Positions 5,268 to 6,135 of a DNA stretch of 6,135 nt are shown here, piece after piece. Source of the DNA: Ilumatobacteraceae bacterium (lineage in GTDB: Bacteria; Actinomycetota; Acidimicrobiia; Acidimicrobiales; Ilumatobacteraceae); assembly GCA_025456105.1 (NCBI GenBank), contig JALOLG010000104.1, positions 1 to 6,135 of the forward strand, written 5' to 3'. A model generated the notes under the pieces. The model saw only the letters and a program-made list of their open reading frames with translations, was not told the origin of the DNA and made no database searches. Each line of letters opens with the position of its first letter. Position 1 is the first letter of the stretch. Made by a program: the position numbers and the translations under genes.

Positions 5268-6135
5268 TCACCCCTCGACGGCAGCGGCGCCGACGGCGCG
5301 CACGCGCCACCCCGGCACCTCGACCCCGGGCTCGCACAGCGCCACCACGCAGCCGCCGAAGCCGCCGCCCGTCATGCGTGCGCCGAGCACGCCCGGCGTG
5401 CTCACGAGCCGGTCGACGGCCTCGTCCATCGCCGGTGTCGAGACCTCGAAGTCGTCGCGCAGGCTGCGGTGGCCGTCGGTCACGATCCGGCCCACCTCAC
5501 CCAGGTCGCCGGCGCCCAGCGCGGCGCACACCGCCCGCACCCGCTCGTTCTCGGTGAGCACGTGGCGCGCGCGGCGGCGCACCACGGGGTCGTCGATGCT
5601 CGTCTCGTCACCGGGCCGGGCGAGCCGCAGCGGTCCGATCGCAGCCTCGGCCCGGGCGCACTCGGCCGCCCGGTCGGCGTATCCCGACCCCTCGAGCGTG
5701 CGGTGCGCCACGTGCAGGACCACGACCTCGAGGGCGGCCGGCACGGGCACGGGCCGGATGGTGAGGTCGTGGCAGTCGATCAGGAGCGCATGATCCGCCA
5801 CCGCAGCCGCGATGCACAGCTGGTCCATGATCCCGGTGGGCACACCCGTCGCTCGGTGCTCGGCCCGGCGGGCCAGCTGGGCGAGCTCGGTGGGTGCTCC
5901 CTCCCAGCCGAGGGCCAGGGCGGTCGCCACCTCGAGGGCGGCGCTCGAGGACAGCCCGGCGCCCACCGGCACGGTGGTGCTCACCCGGCCCCTGGCGCCC
6001 CGAGGCGCCGACATCTCGGCGGCGACGGCGGCCACGTAGCGGCCCCACCGAGGCGTCACCGTCGCGGGGTCACCGGCGACGGGGAGCTCGAGGCGGATCG
6101 CCTCGGGCTCGTCGTCGGACGTGAGCTCGATCAGC
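5268..6135 (-). CDS. galK: Galactokinase (GHMP kinase family), partial at N-terminus
   Basis: Phosphorylates galactose to galactose-1-phosphate with ATP, first committed step of the Leloir pathway, in the cytosol. 288 C-terminal residues are in the window; galactokinases are usually 360-400, so about 80-110 N-terminal residues, including the sugar-binding GRVNLIGEHTDY-type signature, lie beyond the right edge. Visible: WGRYVAAVA, the ATP-binding GHMP motif PVGAGLSSSAALE (about 5931-5973), PTGIMDQ with the catalytic-type Asp at 5823-5825, a GYADRAAECARAEA segment like the family's Y..RR..C..A, RRARHVLTENERV, SLRDDFEVS.P..D, and motif 3 ARMTGGGFGGC (about 5344-5384). The RARHV.TEN and SLRDD segments are typical of GalK rather than mevalonate or homoserine kinases. 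No start is visible; the frame stays open to the edge. No galT or galE is in the window. A related sugar (for example GalNAc) cannot be excluded without the N-terminus. Confidence 0.87.
   Translation of the reverse strand, partial: LIELTSDDEPEAIRLELPVAGDPATVTPRWGRYVAAVAAEMSAPRGARGRVSTTVPVGAGLSSSAALEVATALALGWEGAPTELAQLARRAEHRATGVPTGIMDQLCIAAAVADHALLIDCHDLTIRPVPVPAALEVVVLHVAHRTLEGSGYADRAAECARAEAAIGPLRLARPGDETSIDDPVVRRRARHVLTENERVRAVCAALGAGDLGEVGRIVTDGHRSLRDDFEVSTPAMDEAVDRLVSTPGVLGARMTGGGFGGCVVALCEPGVEVPGWRVRAVGAAAVEG

Overview
The window is very GC-rich DNA with dense, tightly packed genes, GTG starts, leaderless-looking promoters and alanine/proline/lysine-rich protein tails. This points to an actinobacterium. 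A member of the Acidimicrobiia is my guess from overall style, but the sequence alone does not prove it. There are six genes and almost no intergenic space: only 63 bp and 27 bp, both between divergent starts. I see no tRNA, rRNA, mobile element or CRISPR array. It reads as ordinary chromosomal housekeeping DNA with one unusual protein architecture.

Layout. Minus strand, running off the left edge: a HAD-family phosphatase/hydrolase of the soluble epoxide hydrolase N-terminal/ACAD10-like type, lacking only its last residues. A 63-bp divergent promoter region holds two outward-facing -10 boxes flanking a perfect 12-bp palindrome. Plus strand, 671-2772: a two-gene operon joined by a one-base stop/start overlap. 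The first gene encodes a three-part protein (NYN/Zc3h12a-like PIN ribonuclease domain, S1 RNA-binding domain, histone-H1-like lysine/alanine/proline tail). The second encodes exonuclease III (XthA, AP endonuclease). Minus strand, 2739-4616: a compact UvrD/PcrA-type helicase with a C-terminal HRDC domain, resembling mycobacterial UvrD2 but with no tetracysteine module. Its 3' end overlaps the xthA 3' end by 34 bp, antisense. Its start is separated by only 27 bp from the divergent plus-strand gene at 4644-5267, which encodes a two-TM bacterial PH-domain protein with a C-terminal SHOCT motif. That gene ends exactly where the last gene, a minus-strand galactokinase running off the right edge, also ends.

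How the genes may work together. Three adjacent products act on nucleic acids: a predicted ribonuclease with two RNA/DNA-binding appendages, an AP endonuclease/3' exonuclease, and a repair-type helicase. Only the ribonuclease and xthA are likely co-transcribed. The HAD enzyme, PH-SHOCT protein and galactokinase look like unrelated neighbours. The observations most worth following are the NYN-S1-H1-tail protein coupled to xthA, the UvrD2-like helicase without its cysteine module, and the two compact divergent promoter regions.
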